A stretch of DNA of 64,000 nucleotides. Origin: Oegoconia quadripuncta. Lineage: Eukaryota > Arthropoda > Insecta > Lepidoptera > Autostichidae. A program made the translations under genes and the position numbers. Positions 32,605-43,069 of this stretch are shown one piece after another. A model generated the notes under the pieces. The model was not told the DNA's origin. It worked only from the letters and a program-made list of their open reading frames with translations, and did not search any database. The stretch lies in assembly GCA_949316235.1 (NCBI GenBank), contig OX438760.1:1800501-1864500 (forward strand), given 5' to 3'. The stretch's first letter is position 1, and each line of letters begins with the position of its first letter.

Positions 32605-32745
32605 CTTGTATCTTTACCCTAAGGTTTGCATGAAAGAGATCGCTGTTAGCGATAAGGCCGTCTTTTTGTGCGATTAATGATGTACGCTGTGTTCTTCATG
32701 TAGCTTTTGTTAATTGTGCAATAAAGAGTATTTTATTGATTGATA
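32605..32745 (+). mobile_element. LINE 3' tail
   Basis: AGATCGCTGTTAGCGATAAG and GTGCAATAAAGAGTATTTTA resemble the tail at 57310-57440. Ends in TTGATTGATA. Confidence 0.45.
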
Positions 32746-32882
32746 ATTCATACATTTTTCGTCTTAGTGACAAATGTGTTGTAGTCAGTTACCGTGTTTT
32801 TGTATTCGTTTAAATTATTTTACTTCTTGTGTAGATTTTAGGGTACCGTATACCAAAAAGTAAAAAAAATCACTTTGTAGTC

Positions 32883-33214
32883 TTTTTTTTTATGCACAAC
32901 GGGTTGGTACCTGACGTCAATCACATTTGATGTTAAGTGAAGATGAGGTCGAGGGTGAAAGCGTACTGACCCGGAAACTCAACACATTTGGAGGACAGGC
33001 TATCTTATCTCTGACAACCGGAACACAACAATGCTATTGACATTGCTGCTTCGCGGCAGATTTGGATAAGATAGTAGCTAGCCAGGCGAATGTTTAAAAT
33101 GCCCTACTACCAACCAAACCGAGTAACTTAAACATGTACCCCGCTGGGAATCGAACCCGCGACCTCCGAATCGTAAACCCATTGTTGTTTACATTGAGCC
33201 ACGGAGGCGGTTAA
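32883..33214 (-). mobile_element. SINE-B, full length, minus strand
   Basis: T-run and TATGCACAACGGGTTGG at the left, B-box complement GGGAATCGAACCCGCGACC and head complement CATTGAGCCACGGAGGCGG at the right. Best minus-strand reference copy. Confidence 0.7.
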
Positions 33215-33963
33215 ACCCCTGACGAAAAATGACGTGAATTGGGAGTTTGACGTGTGACAAATTTTTATGTGATACGACTCTGAGTGCAGTTATTTTTACA
33301 GTCGATAGCGCGAGTATGGTAACACTACCATTATAAGCTGGCCCCGCTACGCCACCGCAAATGTGAACGCAGCGAGACCTTCTTATACTGGAAGTGTTAC
33401 CTTCGTCGTGTGGCCGCATGTACTATCGAACGTGAATAATCCACAAAAAAGTTAATCCAAATCTCACACTTGAAGTGCCACGGATTCGATTCGTACAACT
33501 TCGATGGGAACCAATCCGAAACTACGTATCATTCAGTTTTTGCCTCGACACTTTTAATAGAAAATCTATTATAATCTATCTCCTTTATAAAAATATCTAT
33601 TGGCCAACAACATTCTCTGTTCAACCGTAAAACTTTTACATCGACTTTAATCGAAACGTAATAGAATCCAAATTTAAATTTCGAAAGCGCTTAATTTTCT
33701 TTGGGCTAATAATCTATGAAATTTTATTTGGAAATAGTAAGAGGTTTTAAGGGTTAGCGGTTATGGTTGGAAATGCAGTGACTGGAAGGTTTTCGATAAA
33801 GAATAGTGGACAATAGATAAAGAATCGATGAGCAGAGATTTAAAATTGATTTCAATCAGTTGGACGGTAGGTGGCAACTGTATTACGATCGAAGTGGAAC
33901 GCCTGGTTAAGATGCTCTACTTGAATTAACAATATGTTTGGGGATCGGAGCATGTCTTTTATC
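33215..33963. other. no gene recognised
   Basis: Short ORFs here have no family features. Confidence 0.4.
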
Positions 33964-34391
33964 ATTTTTTTTATGCACAACGGGTTCGTACTTGACCTCA
34001 ATCACTTCTGATGTTAAGTGAAGATGAGGCCGAAGGTGGTAGCGTACTGACCCGGAAACCCCAATATATTTGGGGGACTACTATCTTATCTCTGACAACC
34101 GACACACAACAATGCGATTAACATTGCTGCTTGCAGCGTACTGACCCGGAAACCCCAACACATTTGGTGGACTGGCTCTCTTATCTCTGATACCGTAACA
34201 CAACAATGCTATTAACATTGCTGTTTGGCTGCAGATTTAGATAAGATGGTGGTAGCTAGCAAGGCGGACATTTAAAATGCCCTGTCACCAACCAAACCGA
34301 ATACTTAAACGTGTACCCCGCTGGGGATCGAAACCGCGACCTCCGAAACGTAAACCCAATGTTGTTTACATTGAGCCACGGAGGCAGTCAA
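33964..34391 (-). mobile_element. SINE-B with internal partial duplication
   Basis: The body block AGCGTACTGACCCGGAAACC ... ACAACAATGC-ATTAACATTGCTG occurs twice in direct orientation (about 34042-34130 and 34136-34227). The head complement is at 34322-34388. The duplication adds roughly 95 bp to the usual ~330 bp. Confidence 0.65.
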
Positions 34392-35154
34392 ATACATGCG
34401 TAAGCGCAAATTCGTTGATTACGGTGTTGTGACCACCGTAGCAAATCGTTGCTTGAAGCTTTAAAAGTGCAGTGAAATATAAAGTAAACTAAGCATACGA
34501 TAAAGTGAAGAGAATTCCTTCACGACTTAGCCCTTTGAACGTAAAAAGGTTTTACAGGAAAACTTTTAATCAGGGACCATCAACGCTACTTCATGTTCTC
34601 GACTCGTCCAGAAATGTGACTCTCGATCGACAAATTTGGCATTAAAAAATGATCAGATAGAATTAAAAATTGCTATATCTTGATTCAGGTTTGTAATTAT
34701 TTACACTGTCTACTTAAAATTAAACAGAATTTAAAAGGATATACAATTGGAGATTTTAGTCAATTTGATAACTTCAGAGCACGGATTAAACGGATTAGCT
34801 AAATTTTCGTCGTAAATTGTAACCTCTTTATGTGTACAAAGTTTAATTTGAATAATTTGAATCATTTTTAAAATTTTGATATTGTAATCGATAGGTTTGA
34901 CACTTTTGCATCCACATATAATATGTGAAAGGAATAAACAGAGATGCGTATGTCTGCCGACAGTGATATGTCCCGTGCGTGAGACTCGATGTCCTGGGCA
35001 TCGATGTTTGAACACTGGAGATTTATCTCACCTACAAACTGTGTCGCGAGAAATCTGCCATCTTGAATAAAAACCACATCATCCACAGCTTTAGACGTTC
35101 CCACTGTTGGGGTACAGCCTACTCTCACTGGGAGGATATGGGCCATAATCCACC
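34392..35154. other. no gene recognised
   Basis: A minus-strand frame of ~92 codons (35146-34868) is open but matches no family I know. I do not call it a gene. Confidence 0.3.
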
Positions 35155-35302
35155 ACTGTTGGTGGCAACATTTAATTTAAAATATTCATTATTTTATATA
35201 ACAGAGGCGTGTTGAATCGCGAGAGAGCATAGAGCTAACCGAACGACCATTCTTGTCATATAAAATAATGAATATTTTAAACTAAATTTTACCAGCAACT
35301 CT
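35155..35302. repeat. inverted repeat with ~45-bp arms
   Basis: The arms 35170-35199 and 35258-35287 (TTAAAATATTCATTATTTTA and complement) differ at one base. Weaker pairing extends outward (GTTGGTGGCAACATTT / complement of AAATTTTACCAGCAAC). The loop is ~58 bp. Confidence 0.6.
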
Positions 35303-35734
35303 CACTGATAAAAAAATTAAAGGTGACTATAATGTGAATAACAATAGTAATCCACGGGGACATAGAGCTTAAAAATGAAAGTATAAATCACGATCTTCGG
35401 CCCTAATTAATTCCTCCAGGCTTCGTTAGGGCGTGCAAAGGGGGTGGGGGTTGTTGAATTTATTTGAAAAAGTTTCACCTCTTTCGCTTCCCTTTCATTA
35501 TCTTTAGCCGGTCACCTGTGTTCCGGCGTTGCTGCGTTTTCATGTTTTATTTGTACCTAATATGACAATGCCGTGAATCGCTTGGTATACACTTATTCTA
35601 AATTAGGACTAGTGTTTGCTCTTTAAGAGGGTTTATCCCACAGGGCATTTCATACATTCTAATGAATCTTTATACGCATCTAAAGATTTTCAAAATATCG
35701 AATTTAAAATAAATATTATTTATTTTAAATTATA

Positions 35735-35997
35735 CACCGTGTAACGGTTAAGTGTAGTCATATTTTAAGGGCTTGTTCTACCCATCAATACGAACAACTT
35801 TTACTATGGGGGCAACTTCGAAATCGCGAAAAAAAAATCAGCTGTTCCATAGAAAATTTCAATAACCTCCCGATGCAATGTATGAAACAGCTGATTTTTT
35901 TTTCGTGATTTCGAAGTTGCCCCCATAGTAAAAGTTGTTCGTATTGATGGGTAGAACAAGCCCTTAAAATATGACTACACTTAACCGTTACACCCTG
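35735..35997. mobile_element. fold-back MITE copy 2
   Basis: 263 bp, CACCGTGTAACGG to CCGTTACACCCTG, same orientation and nearly the same sequence as copy 1. TA flanks at 35733-35734 and 35998-35999. It lies in AT-rich DNA rather than in a SINE. Confidence 0.8.
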
Positions 35998-36199
35998 TAT
36001 AATTTAGTAGTTCTACTCTTTTTGAAAATATTATATAATTATTAATATAACTTTTTATGTCTATTTGCGTGCTATAAAGTTATAAAGTTTTCATTAAAAT
36101 CGATTTATTTATATCGAAATTTTTTAAAATTGAAAGTTTGTAATTCCGTGCAGGATAAAACCTCTTAACCGACTGTACAGATGCTAAAAGGAAGGGTAA

Positions 36200-36330
36200 T
36201 GTGTTCAACCGATTTGGACAAATGAGGTAACCCTAGATTCGTACTAGTTCCGGAAGTGTCCTAGCGTATGCTATTACCCACTGTCATTCTCATCGACTTA
36301 TGTTAAATCCAATATGGCGGACGCTAACGC
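36200..36330 (+). repeat. diverged copy of the 3.8/42-kb repeat
   Basis: GATTCGTACTAGTTCCGGAA and AATCCAATATGGCGGACGC correspond to parts of 3790-4010. Confidence 0.35.
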
Positions 36331-36611
36331 GCGAAACGAGTTTACAAGCAACATGAGCATTAATTTATACGCTATAGATATGGTCGCGCGAATAAATGTT
36401 TTTCTTGATTTTCTTAGTAGATAAAACAGCGCCATCTCTTAGATTCCTCGAAAACTAATAGGACTGCTGAAATTACACGGCCAAAATCCAAACCGCGCAC
36501 TAAATTTCTTTTTAGTCTTTGCTCACAAGTTATAAGATTGCACGAAAAAATTACAATATTCATTAAAAAATATGAAGTGTACGAGTTTTTATATTATATT
36601 TGTTATACTTA

Positions 36612-36945
36612 AAAGATAATCGAGTTAAGCAGTGTGAATGAAGACGTAGTGACAAAGATTGAAAAAGGTATGATGAGATGGTTTGGACATGTGGAGAGGA
36701 TGAATGAAAGAAGACTTACGAAGGAGATATACAGAGCGAATGTGGATGGTAGTGTTGGTAGGGGAAGGCCACGGCGAACGTACCATGATCAAATCGGGGA
36801 CGTCTCAAAGAAAGGCCAAGTCAAGACTACCCTAAACCGACGAGCATGTATGAACAACTTTATGAGAGTGAAGGAACCATAAGAGGTGTGTCAGGATCGT
36901 AGCAAGTGGAAGTCTGTGGTCTCTGCCTACCCCTACGGGAAATAG
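36612..36945 (+). pseudogene. LINE ORF2 C-terminal fragment, family R
   Basis: Translation runs [60 protein letters not shown] and [11 protein letters not shown], with a stop at 36880-36882. RWFGH-ERM and GRGRPR-TY are hallmarks of the ORF2 tail of common arthropod non-LTR elements. No catalytic part is present. The 3' UTR ends TACGGGAAATAGGCGTGAC. A minus-strand sister is at 43368-43700. Confidence 0.75.
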
Positions 36946-37049
36946 GCGTGACATTATGTATCTATGTATAATCGAGTTCGAAAAAGTAAAAAATTACAGA
37001 GTATCGAAAAGACAAAAAGAGTCGAGGTTGACCACCTCGTCACATAGTT

Positions 37050-37600
37050 ACGGCGACCATCAGTCCGTAAACATCCCTATAAACTTACCCTCACATTGAG
37101 GGAGTACGGGACGTAGTCCGCCACGCTAGCCCAGTGCGGGTTGGGGACTTCACCTGTCTTCGAATGTTTTAATTTCTCAGGCATGTAGGTTTCCTCACGA
37201 TGTTTTCCTTCACCGTTTAAAAACAGTCGGTGTAGCATTATTTATTCTAATGTACCATAATGCTAAGCAAGCTAATTTATTATATACCTACATAAATAAA
37301 ACTATAAAATACAATTAAAACACTAATATTCAAAGCGCATAAACGATAATAGTGCCGCGCCAAGATGGATGATTTGCTTAACGTAGATTATAAAACCAAA
37401 TCGATGTTTTGAATATTAGTATTTTAATTGTATTTTATAGCTTTATTAAGTTATATTACATGAGCTAGATTTAAGTTGTAATTAGTTTTTAATAAATTAG
37501 TTTGCTTAGCGTTATGGTACATTAGAATATATAATGCTACTTCGGATAAATGCACATAGGTAATTAAATTAAATTTAAAAACTCATTGGTATATGGAAAA
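37050..37600 (-). mobile_element. SINE-C, split by a MITE
   Basis: CGTAAACATCCCTATAAAC, GGTTTCCTCACGATGTTTTC and AAACTCATTGGTATATGG are SINE-C in minus orientation. The text CAGTCGG|ATAAATGCACATA is separated by a 311-bp insertion but contiguous at 18320 and 41446. Confidence 0.65.
37231..37541. mobile_element. 311-bp inverted-repeat element with 4-bp target duplication
   Basis: The left end TGTAGCATTATTTATTCTAA and the complement of the right end AGTAGCATTATATATTCTAA start long imperfect inverted repeats. These continue through TAATGTACCATAA-GCTAAGCAA and later AAAATACAATTAAAA. TCGG flanks both sides (37227-37230, 37542-37545). No coding capacity; superfamily unknown. Confidence 0.75.
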
Positions 37601-37949
37601 GCTGTATTGGAACATAATTCCTCCGCTCCATCTGTATCCCGCTATATAAGTCGGGCTACAGATTCGAAGGTCTCATAAGAGTCCATCTAAAATCAGAGAC
37701 GTCACCACCAATTAACAAAAAGGCATCTTTGAAAGTTAATACCCATTAATATCCTTAAATTTCTTTTCCTTTTAAATGTTTTGGCTTTTTTAAAACATTA
37801 TAATCCTAATGGATTCGTCATACTGACGATAATTACTGAGCAAAAACGTAAGCTCAATTTGTATTGGTTCCCAATTGTAGATAACCGTTAGCAAAACAGA
37901 TAAATAAATCGTTACGAGTTCATGTTTCGTGTTCAATAATTAGAACACT

Positions 37950-38062
37950 AGTGGCGCAGTCGCATTCGCTTTCGTTTTCGATTAGAGAAGTTAAGCAATG
38001 TCGGTCGTGGTCAGTCCTTGGATGGGTGACCACTTATGGCATTTTGATACGAGTGTTTAAAT
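37950..38062 (+). mobile_element. 5S-rRNA-derived SINE, copy 2
   Basis: GAAGTTAAGCAATGTCGG (37987-38004) and CCTTGGATGGGTGACC (38016-38031) reproduce the 5S rRNA internal control region. The flanks CAGTCGCATTCGCT and ACGAGTGTTT are shared with 16013-16143. Head length is far short of a complete 5S gene. Confidence 0.6.
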
Positions 38063-38144
38063 ATTTTAGTACATTAAATAGTCGATCCGGACAGTTTTCA
38101 ATTGAAGGCAGTTGTTAAGCCAAGTTCGTGGTTTTATAAGGGTG

Positions 38145-38200
38145 GCTTAATAACACTGATTGTCAGGTAGGTGGCTACCTGACAATCTGTGTTATTGCTG
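38145..38200. repeat. 20-bp-arm hairpin
   Basis: ATAACACTGATTGTCAGGTA and TACCTGACAATCTGTGTTAT are inverted around a 6-base loop (one mismatched pair). It lies in an old repeat related to 12675-12745. Confidence 0.55.
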
Positions 38201-38277
38201 GAATTGTGTCAAATCCAGCAATTCTGTAATGAAATCCTAAATGTAAATTCAAAATTAATTATTTCTGTAGTTTGTAG

Positions 38278-38331
38278 ACCCGCATGCTCGTTTGCCGCTC
38301 TCTCATATATAAAAAAAAAAAAAAAAAAAAG
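38278..38331 (+). mobile_element. LINE 3' tip
   Basis: CCCGCATGCTCGTTTGCCGC TCTCATATA plus a 20-base A-run: the last ~30 bp of the 28905/SINE-D tail only. Confidence 0.55.
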
Positions 38332-38456
38332 TTGTTTATTATATTAACTAGTAGCTGGTTACAAATCTGTTTATGCATTATATTTACTTTACTCTTACTC
38401 TGTACTCCATATCAACTAATTTACAATAATAATAAATATATTAACAGACTATAGTA

Positions 38457-39082
38457 TCCCACCAAAAACATTCTGTAAAAAACTAGCCAAATCTCGATGG
38501 AGCTGCTTGATTATCTCTAAAAAGTAATGAAATCTATACAAAGTCGTGCCAAGTGTAAGGTCCCTTACTGCGATTTCTTTATTATTATAGTTAATGTTGT
38601 GTGACTTGGCCGTTGAAGGGTACACAGGGGTACAAAACCAGGTGCTCCATGACACCATTGCACCAATCTGTCGCCAGAACCGCTATTAATGTTATTAATT
38701 ATGTTATTAAGAATGTTCAACGGCAAACTATTAGCGAATAATCTGTGTGGCGTTTACATAACATTCTTTATACGTTATTGGCTTTATCAAGCCTACAATT
38801 GACTGGTTACTGAATCAACGTTTTCCAAGTGGCAATTTTCCATCGTCAATGCGTAGCGGTTCTGGCGACAGATTGGTGCAATGGTGTCATGGAGCACCTG
38901 GTTTTGTACCCCTGTGTACCCTTCAACGGCCAAGTCACACAACATTAACTATAATAATAAAGAAATCGCAGTAAGGGACCTTACACTTGGCACGACTTTG
39001 TATAGATTTCATTACTTTTTAGAGATAATCAAGCAGCTCCATCGAGATTTGGCTAGTTTTTTACAGAATGTTTTTGGTGGGA
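38457..39082. mobile_element. large inverted repeat (229-bp arms)
   Basis: Arms 38457-38685 and 38855-39082 read as near-perfect reverse complements, with a ~169-bp spacer. Each arm contains the same ~67-codon open frame starting MVSWSTWFCTPVY and ending LASFLQNVFGG, on opposite strands. I do not recognise that peptide. Ends are TCCCACCAAAAAC / GTTTTTGGTGGGA. No obvious target duplication. Confidence 0.75.
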
Positions 39083-39094
39083 TTTCACTTCTTT

Positions 39095-39145
39095 TTGTAG
39101 AAACGTGGGCATATTATATATATACCCACGTTTCTACAAATATAC
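39095..39145. repeat. short hairpin beside the large inverted repeat
   Basis: TTTGTAGAAACGTGGG and CCCACGTTTCTACAAA are perfect inverted repeats around ~15 bp of TA-rich spacer. It starts ~12 bp right of the large arm and ends where OTU-like similarity begins. Confidence 0.7.
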
Positions 39146-39279
39146 TTGATACTGAAAGTTGAGTCAGTTCTACCATACACCAAGAAAGATATTGAATGGA
39201 AGAGACAAGACCCGTCTTTGGGCATACCAACTACTTGGTAGCCACTAAGTTCATCGTTGTCTTTTAATATTATCGACAT
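39140..39279 (-). pseudogene. N-terminal fragment of an OTU-domain protease gene
   Basis: The minus-strand frame opens MSIILKDNDELSGYQVVGM then PKDGSCLFHSISFLVYG. D-G-S-C-L-F-x-S-I-S matches the OTU (ovarian tumour) cysteine-protease active-site block, with the catalytic Cys and its upstream Asp present. Similarity stops after about 45 residues at the hairpin (39095-39145), so the His region is missing. OTU domains occur in host deubiquitinases and inside several transposon types, including Helitrons. Position beside an inverted repeat favours a transposon origin, but the sequence alone does not decide it. Confidence 0.55.
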
Positions 39280-41157
39280 TTTTTACGATAATTATTATCT
39301 TGCGAAATCAAACACTATTAAACTCAACGACCTTTAGTATATGGACAACAAATCAGAAATACCGATAACATTTAGACTAAAACCTACTTATATCTTTAAG
39401 ACTTCTTTTGTCTTAATAAAACAAACTTAAAGAAAATATTACTCTGCCTACTCAATCTATACAAACTATAAGCAAAACGTTAACTCTTAATTATTAGACA
39501 AGTGTCAATATAATTAATTATGAATGAACTTTCTACCAAAGGTACTACCTACCTAGTACTGAAATACAGCTAAATTAATGATATTTTTAAACGAAACGAA
39601 GTAATATCTAACTAAATAAACTAAACTAGATATAAACACGAACGCGATTGGAAGTACTGCCTAACTGTAAATTAAACCTAGAAAACTAAAAGTAGGTACT
39701 AAATAATTAACAATTAAATAAAGTATTCAATTGAAACTTCTTTTAATTCTGACAATTAAGTAATAATCAGTAATCCGTCACTAACCATATAATTCCTAAC
39801 CTGTTTAAATCTTTGAATTAATATAATAACAACCTGCCAATTAACCTTAGCAAACCTCACGAAATAATCAGCGAAATCAACGAAATGCAAATAATCCCTC
39901 CTAATCCCTAGCAAACATTTTCAAGCGCAATAGAAGAATGTCGTAAACGACTGTAACGCGGCCGGTTGCCACTTTGCCATATAAGGTTATCGGAAAAACA
40001 AAACGTAAGCGCGTTTTAACATACAGTCAACGCCATCTAGCGACGCGTGCGGGTATCACCGCCACTCTTAGCCAATGCATTATATTTTGACCAAATTTTC
40101 GTTTGTTTATTTAATTTGTGTAATGTTCGAGTAGAATAAAATTAATCGTTTGACTATTTCTTCTTGTAAACTTGTAATAAGTAAGTATAAGTATAAAAGC
40201 CAGTAGTCTTATCCAGAGTTTTCCTTTAATTTTATTTATATTCGTATTATAAGCAGAAGGGGAAGCATGCGCCCAGCAGTGGGATGCTATAGGCTAGATT
40301 AAATTAGAAGATGTGTCGATGTCAGAAGATTTTTGCAATGACAGTCGATTTTTCTACCAATAGTAGAAGGGGGCATTACCATATCTCTAATACAGCTGAG
40401 ACCAGCTGAGGGTTCTTCATCAGATACTTCAGACCTTCGATTTTTGACATCAAATGAAGCGGCCCACCAAGTTGAATATTTTTTGTAAAGGCGGTATATG
40501 TCGATCTCTAATAGTTTGGTTGGGCTCTTGTGTTTCCTAATCAGGGTCACCAGGTACTCCAGATCTTCGATTATCCTAGTTTTTATAGTTTTCCCTTTAT
40601 GTGGCCATTGAACCATAACTCTGTACCAAATTTCAGCTCTCTGAGTTTATGGGAAGTACTAGTTCTATTTTGATGATCATGAGTGAGTGAGTGAGTGAGT
40701 GAGTGTCGTAAATGCGAAACTTTGCTTTCGCTTAACTTCGGAACTAAATGACCTACAGACTTGAAATTTTGGATTTTGAGTATGTGATTATAGCTTACTG
40801 GATGACGAAAATTTCTGCGTTCTAGTCTTATCCAGAGGTTCTAAAATAGGGGCCTGAAAATGCGGCGAAATGGTTCCAGTAAAGGATGGTACGGCAGTGT
40901 TTGCTTCGCGCTCGACTTGGCGGGGGCACTGCCGTGCCCCCAGATACCATCTCTCAATATGTATTAAAGTAATTAGTGGTTAACGGTGCTGGTGGCACAA
41001 TTAGATCTAAGTACCTAATGTAAGTTAGTTATAAGTACATATTGTGTTTCACTGTTTGTTGACCCAAATAAATAATAAAATAAAATAAAAAAAAAACCCT
41101 CTCCCACTGAGAAGAAGCTTTTCGTCAACGGTTAAAAATCTGATGAGAGTCGATACC
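39280..41157. other. no gene recognised
   Basis: The longest stretch without a recognised repeat. It contains a (GAGT)n microsatellite at about 40680-40706. The sequence GGGGAAGCATGCGCCCAGCA at 40259 resembles a common lepidopteran LINE/SINE end. A 105-codon minus frame (40616-40299) has no family features. Confidence 0.4.
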
Positions 41158-41564
41158 ACCATCATCAGCCCGTAAACATCCCACTGCAGGGATATAGGCC
41201 TTCCCTCGTATATAAGGGAGTATGGGCCATAGTCAACCACGCTGGCCCAATGCAGGTTGGGGACCACCTTTCATTTCTCAGGTACGGTTTTTTTTTCTCA
41301 GGTTTCCTCAGGTTCATTTTCGGGTTAGTACGCTTCCACCTTCGACCTCATCTTCACTTAACATCAGGTGTGATTGAGGTCAAGTACGAACCCGTCGTGC
41401 ATAAAAAAAAAAAAAAAAGGTATGTAGGTTTTCCTTCACCGTGAGCAGTCGGATAAATGCACATAAGTAATTAAAAACTCATTGGTACATGGCCTGCCTG
41501 GGTATCGAACCTGGACCACCCAAATGGGGAGACCGCGTCTTAACCGCAAAGCCACCGACACTTC
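41158..41564 (-). mobile_element. SINE-C interrupted by SINE-B
   Basis: CATCCCACTGCAGGGATATA at the left and AGCCACCGACACTTC (head) at the right frame the element. Near GGTTTCCTCAGGTTC a 3' piece of SINE-B (41319-41418) is inserted, after which TATGTAGGTTTTCCTTCACC resumes. Confidence 0.65.
41319..41418 (+). mobile_element. SINE-B 3' fragment inside SINE-C
   Basis: GGGTTAGTACGCTTCCACC to CGTCGTGCAT plus an A-run of 16: a 5'-truncated copy. Confidence 0.65.
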
Positions 41565-41879
41565 TTTCGATACCAATTGTGAATAAAAAAATAAATTTCA
41601 ATAATTGTTAGTGATTGATTTTTCAGACCGTACTAATTTAGATTAGTCCTACCGTTTTGTTTTTTTTTTTTGCAATTTTTCCAAATGCCAAACAGTGTCC
41701 CTCAAGGGGCCTACTTAACGTGCCCGCTTTCAAACAATAAAGGTAATGCCGTGAAATCGTTGCTCCCCAATGATCAGTTCTTCCTTTTCTCCTGTAAAAA
41801 AATTCGGGATTTTTTAATTTAACTTTCTTTGTCGACCTTACTTTCTTGGAGAATATTTTTAGGAGTTCTGCGGACATGT

Positions 41880-42290
41880 TTACCCGACAGCCCAAGACAG
41901 GAGAGTAATGTTTTTCAAGTGTATGGTTTTAAATGTATGTCCGTTCCTTTGCCGCATTCTGTAGCCGAAATGGATGACTGTGTGCGAAGTGTGAGTTTTG
42001 TCTCGTTTTTAAATTTACCATCGCGTTCGCGTTTACGGAAAAAGTCCCTATGAAAAAAATCGTTTTGCAAACTATCCGCTAGAGGCGCTGCACATTTCTT
42101 CATACAAATCGTCACGTAAACGTGAACGCGGTAGTAAAGTCAAGTCGAAACAAAACTCACACTCCGCCCTCTGATTTCGAAGTGAATGGTGTCGTTAGAT
42201 TCGTGTTGATCCCTGGAGTATCATAGGTACAGTTTATGGTTAAAATTAAACATGGCGTCCGCAAAATACTACCTATATATGATTTTTAAA
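41880..42290 (+). repeat. interspersed repeat interrupted by a TIR element
   Basis: GAGAGTAATGTTTTTC, GCCGCATTCTGTAGCC, then after the insertion GTGAATGGTGTCGTTAGATT and ACATGGCGTCCGCAAAAT. Matches 3790-4010 apart from the insertion. Confidence 0.55.
41989..42163. mobile_element. 175-bp element with terminal inverted repeats
   Basis: AGTGTGAGTTTTGTCTCG and CGAAACAAAACTCACACT are inverted ends. A second inner pair (CGCGTTCGCGTTTACG / CGTAAACGTGAACGCG) continues the palindrome. Target duplication not resolved. Confidence 0.6.
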
Positions 42291-42354
42291 CATATCTGGT
42301 TAAATGAAAATCTTTATTATTATTAGGCCATTAAACAATATAGAACTCAAATAA

Positions 42355-42618
42355 GATGGGGTTTCCGGGTCAGTACGCTTACACCTTCAGCCTCATCTTC
42401 ACTTAACATCAGGTGTGATTGAGGTCAAGTGCTAACTTGTTGTGCATAAAAAAATATAGAGCCATTAGCATTGTTGTGTTTCATTTGTCAGAGATAAGTT
42501 AGCCAGTCCCCCAAATAATATGGGGTTTCCGGGTCAGTACGCTTACACCTTCAGCCTCATCTTCACTTAACATCAGGTGTGATTGAGGTCAAGTGTTAAC
42601 CCGTTGTACATGAATAAA
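42355..42618 (+). mobile_element. two tandem SINE-B 3' fragments
   Basis: 42355-42453 and 42465-42618 both carry GGGGTTTCCGGGTCAGTACG CTTACACCTTCAGCC and the shared change CTTCAGCC (for CTTCGACC). They look like a duplication of one copy rather than two independent insertions. Confidence 0.6.
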
Positions 42619-43069
42619 AAATATAGAGCCATGCACATTATGTCCAATATATAAAATAAAAGCAAATAAAACCTAACCTCTTCTTCCTACAGCCTTTATG
42701 TACGAAAGACTTGCTCCAATCTTTCAGAAATGGTACCGACCTATTCATTGTTTGTTGATTTTAAAGCGCCAAATTTCCATTCCCGCCAAAAGAATGACCA
42801 ACAATAACGGTTAACAAAACGAAAAAATTCAGTGTGGAGTGTGTCTGCCATAGCTTGCGGGTTCTGTAGCAAACCAAAAACCGTACCCTTTTTCAATAAG
42901 CGATATTTTTGTGTCCTGCATAAAATAAATACTTAGACATAGACAAGGCATATTTATTTGACACCACACTATAACAGCAACAATGTTAACAATAACAACA
43001 ATATACAGAAAACAGGGAGATTTTGAAATGTGGTTATTGTTAACAATAATACAGGTGTATAAGTACATT
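42619..43069. other. no gene recognised
   Basis: Nothing assignable. Confidence 0.4.

Noticed and set aside
34868..35146. 92-codon minus-strand ORF
   Set aside because: Open but with no recognisable domain, no repeat context and no splice or start evidence; length is within chance expectation.
37986..38031. 5S rRNA gene
   Set aside because: Only the internal promoter region matches; the rest of the 5S sequence is absent and the flanks are repeat-like.
38881..39162. 93-codon plus ORF and its minus twin at 38449-38658
   Set aside because: Same DNA in the two arms of an inverted repeat; kept only as a possible coding remnant within that element, not as a gene.
40299..40616. 105-codon minus-strand ORF
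   Set aside because: No conserved motif recognised; treated as chance.
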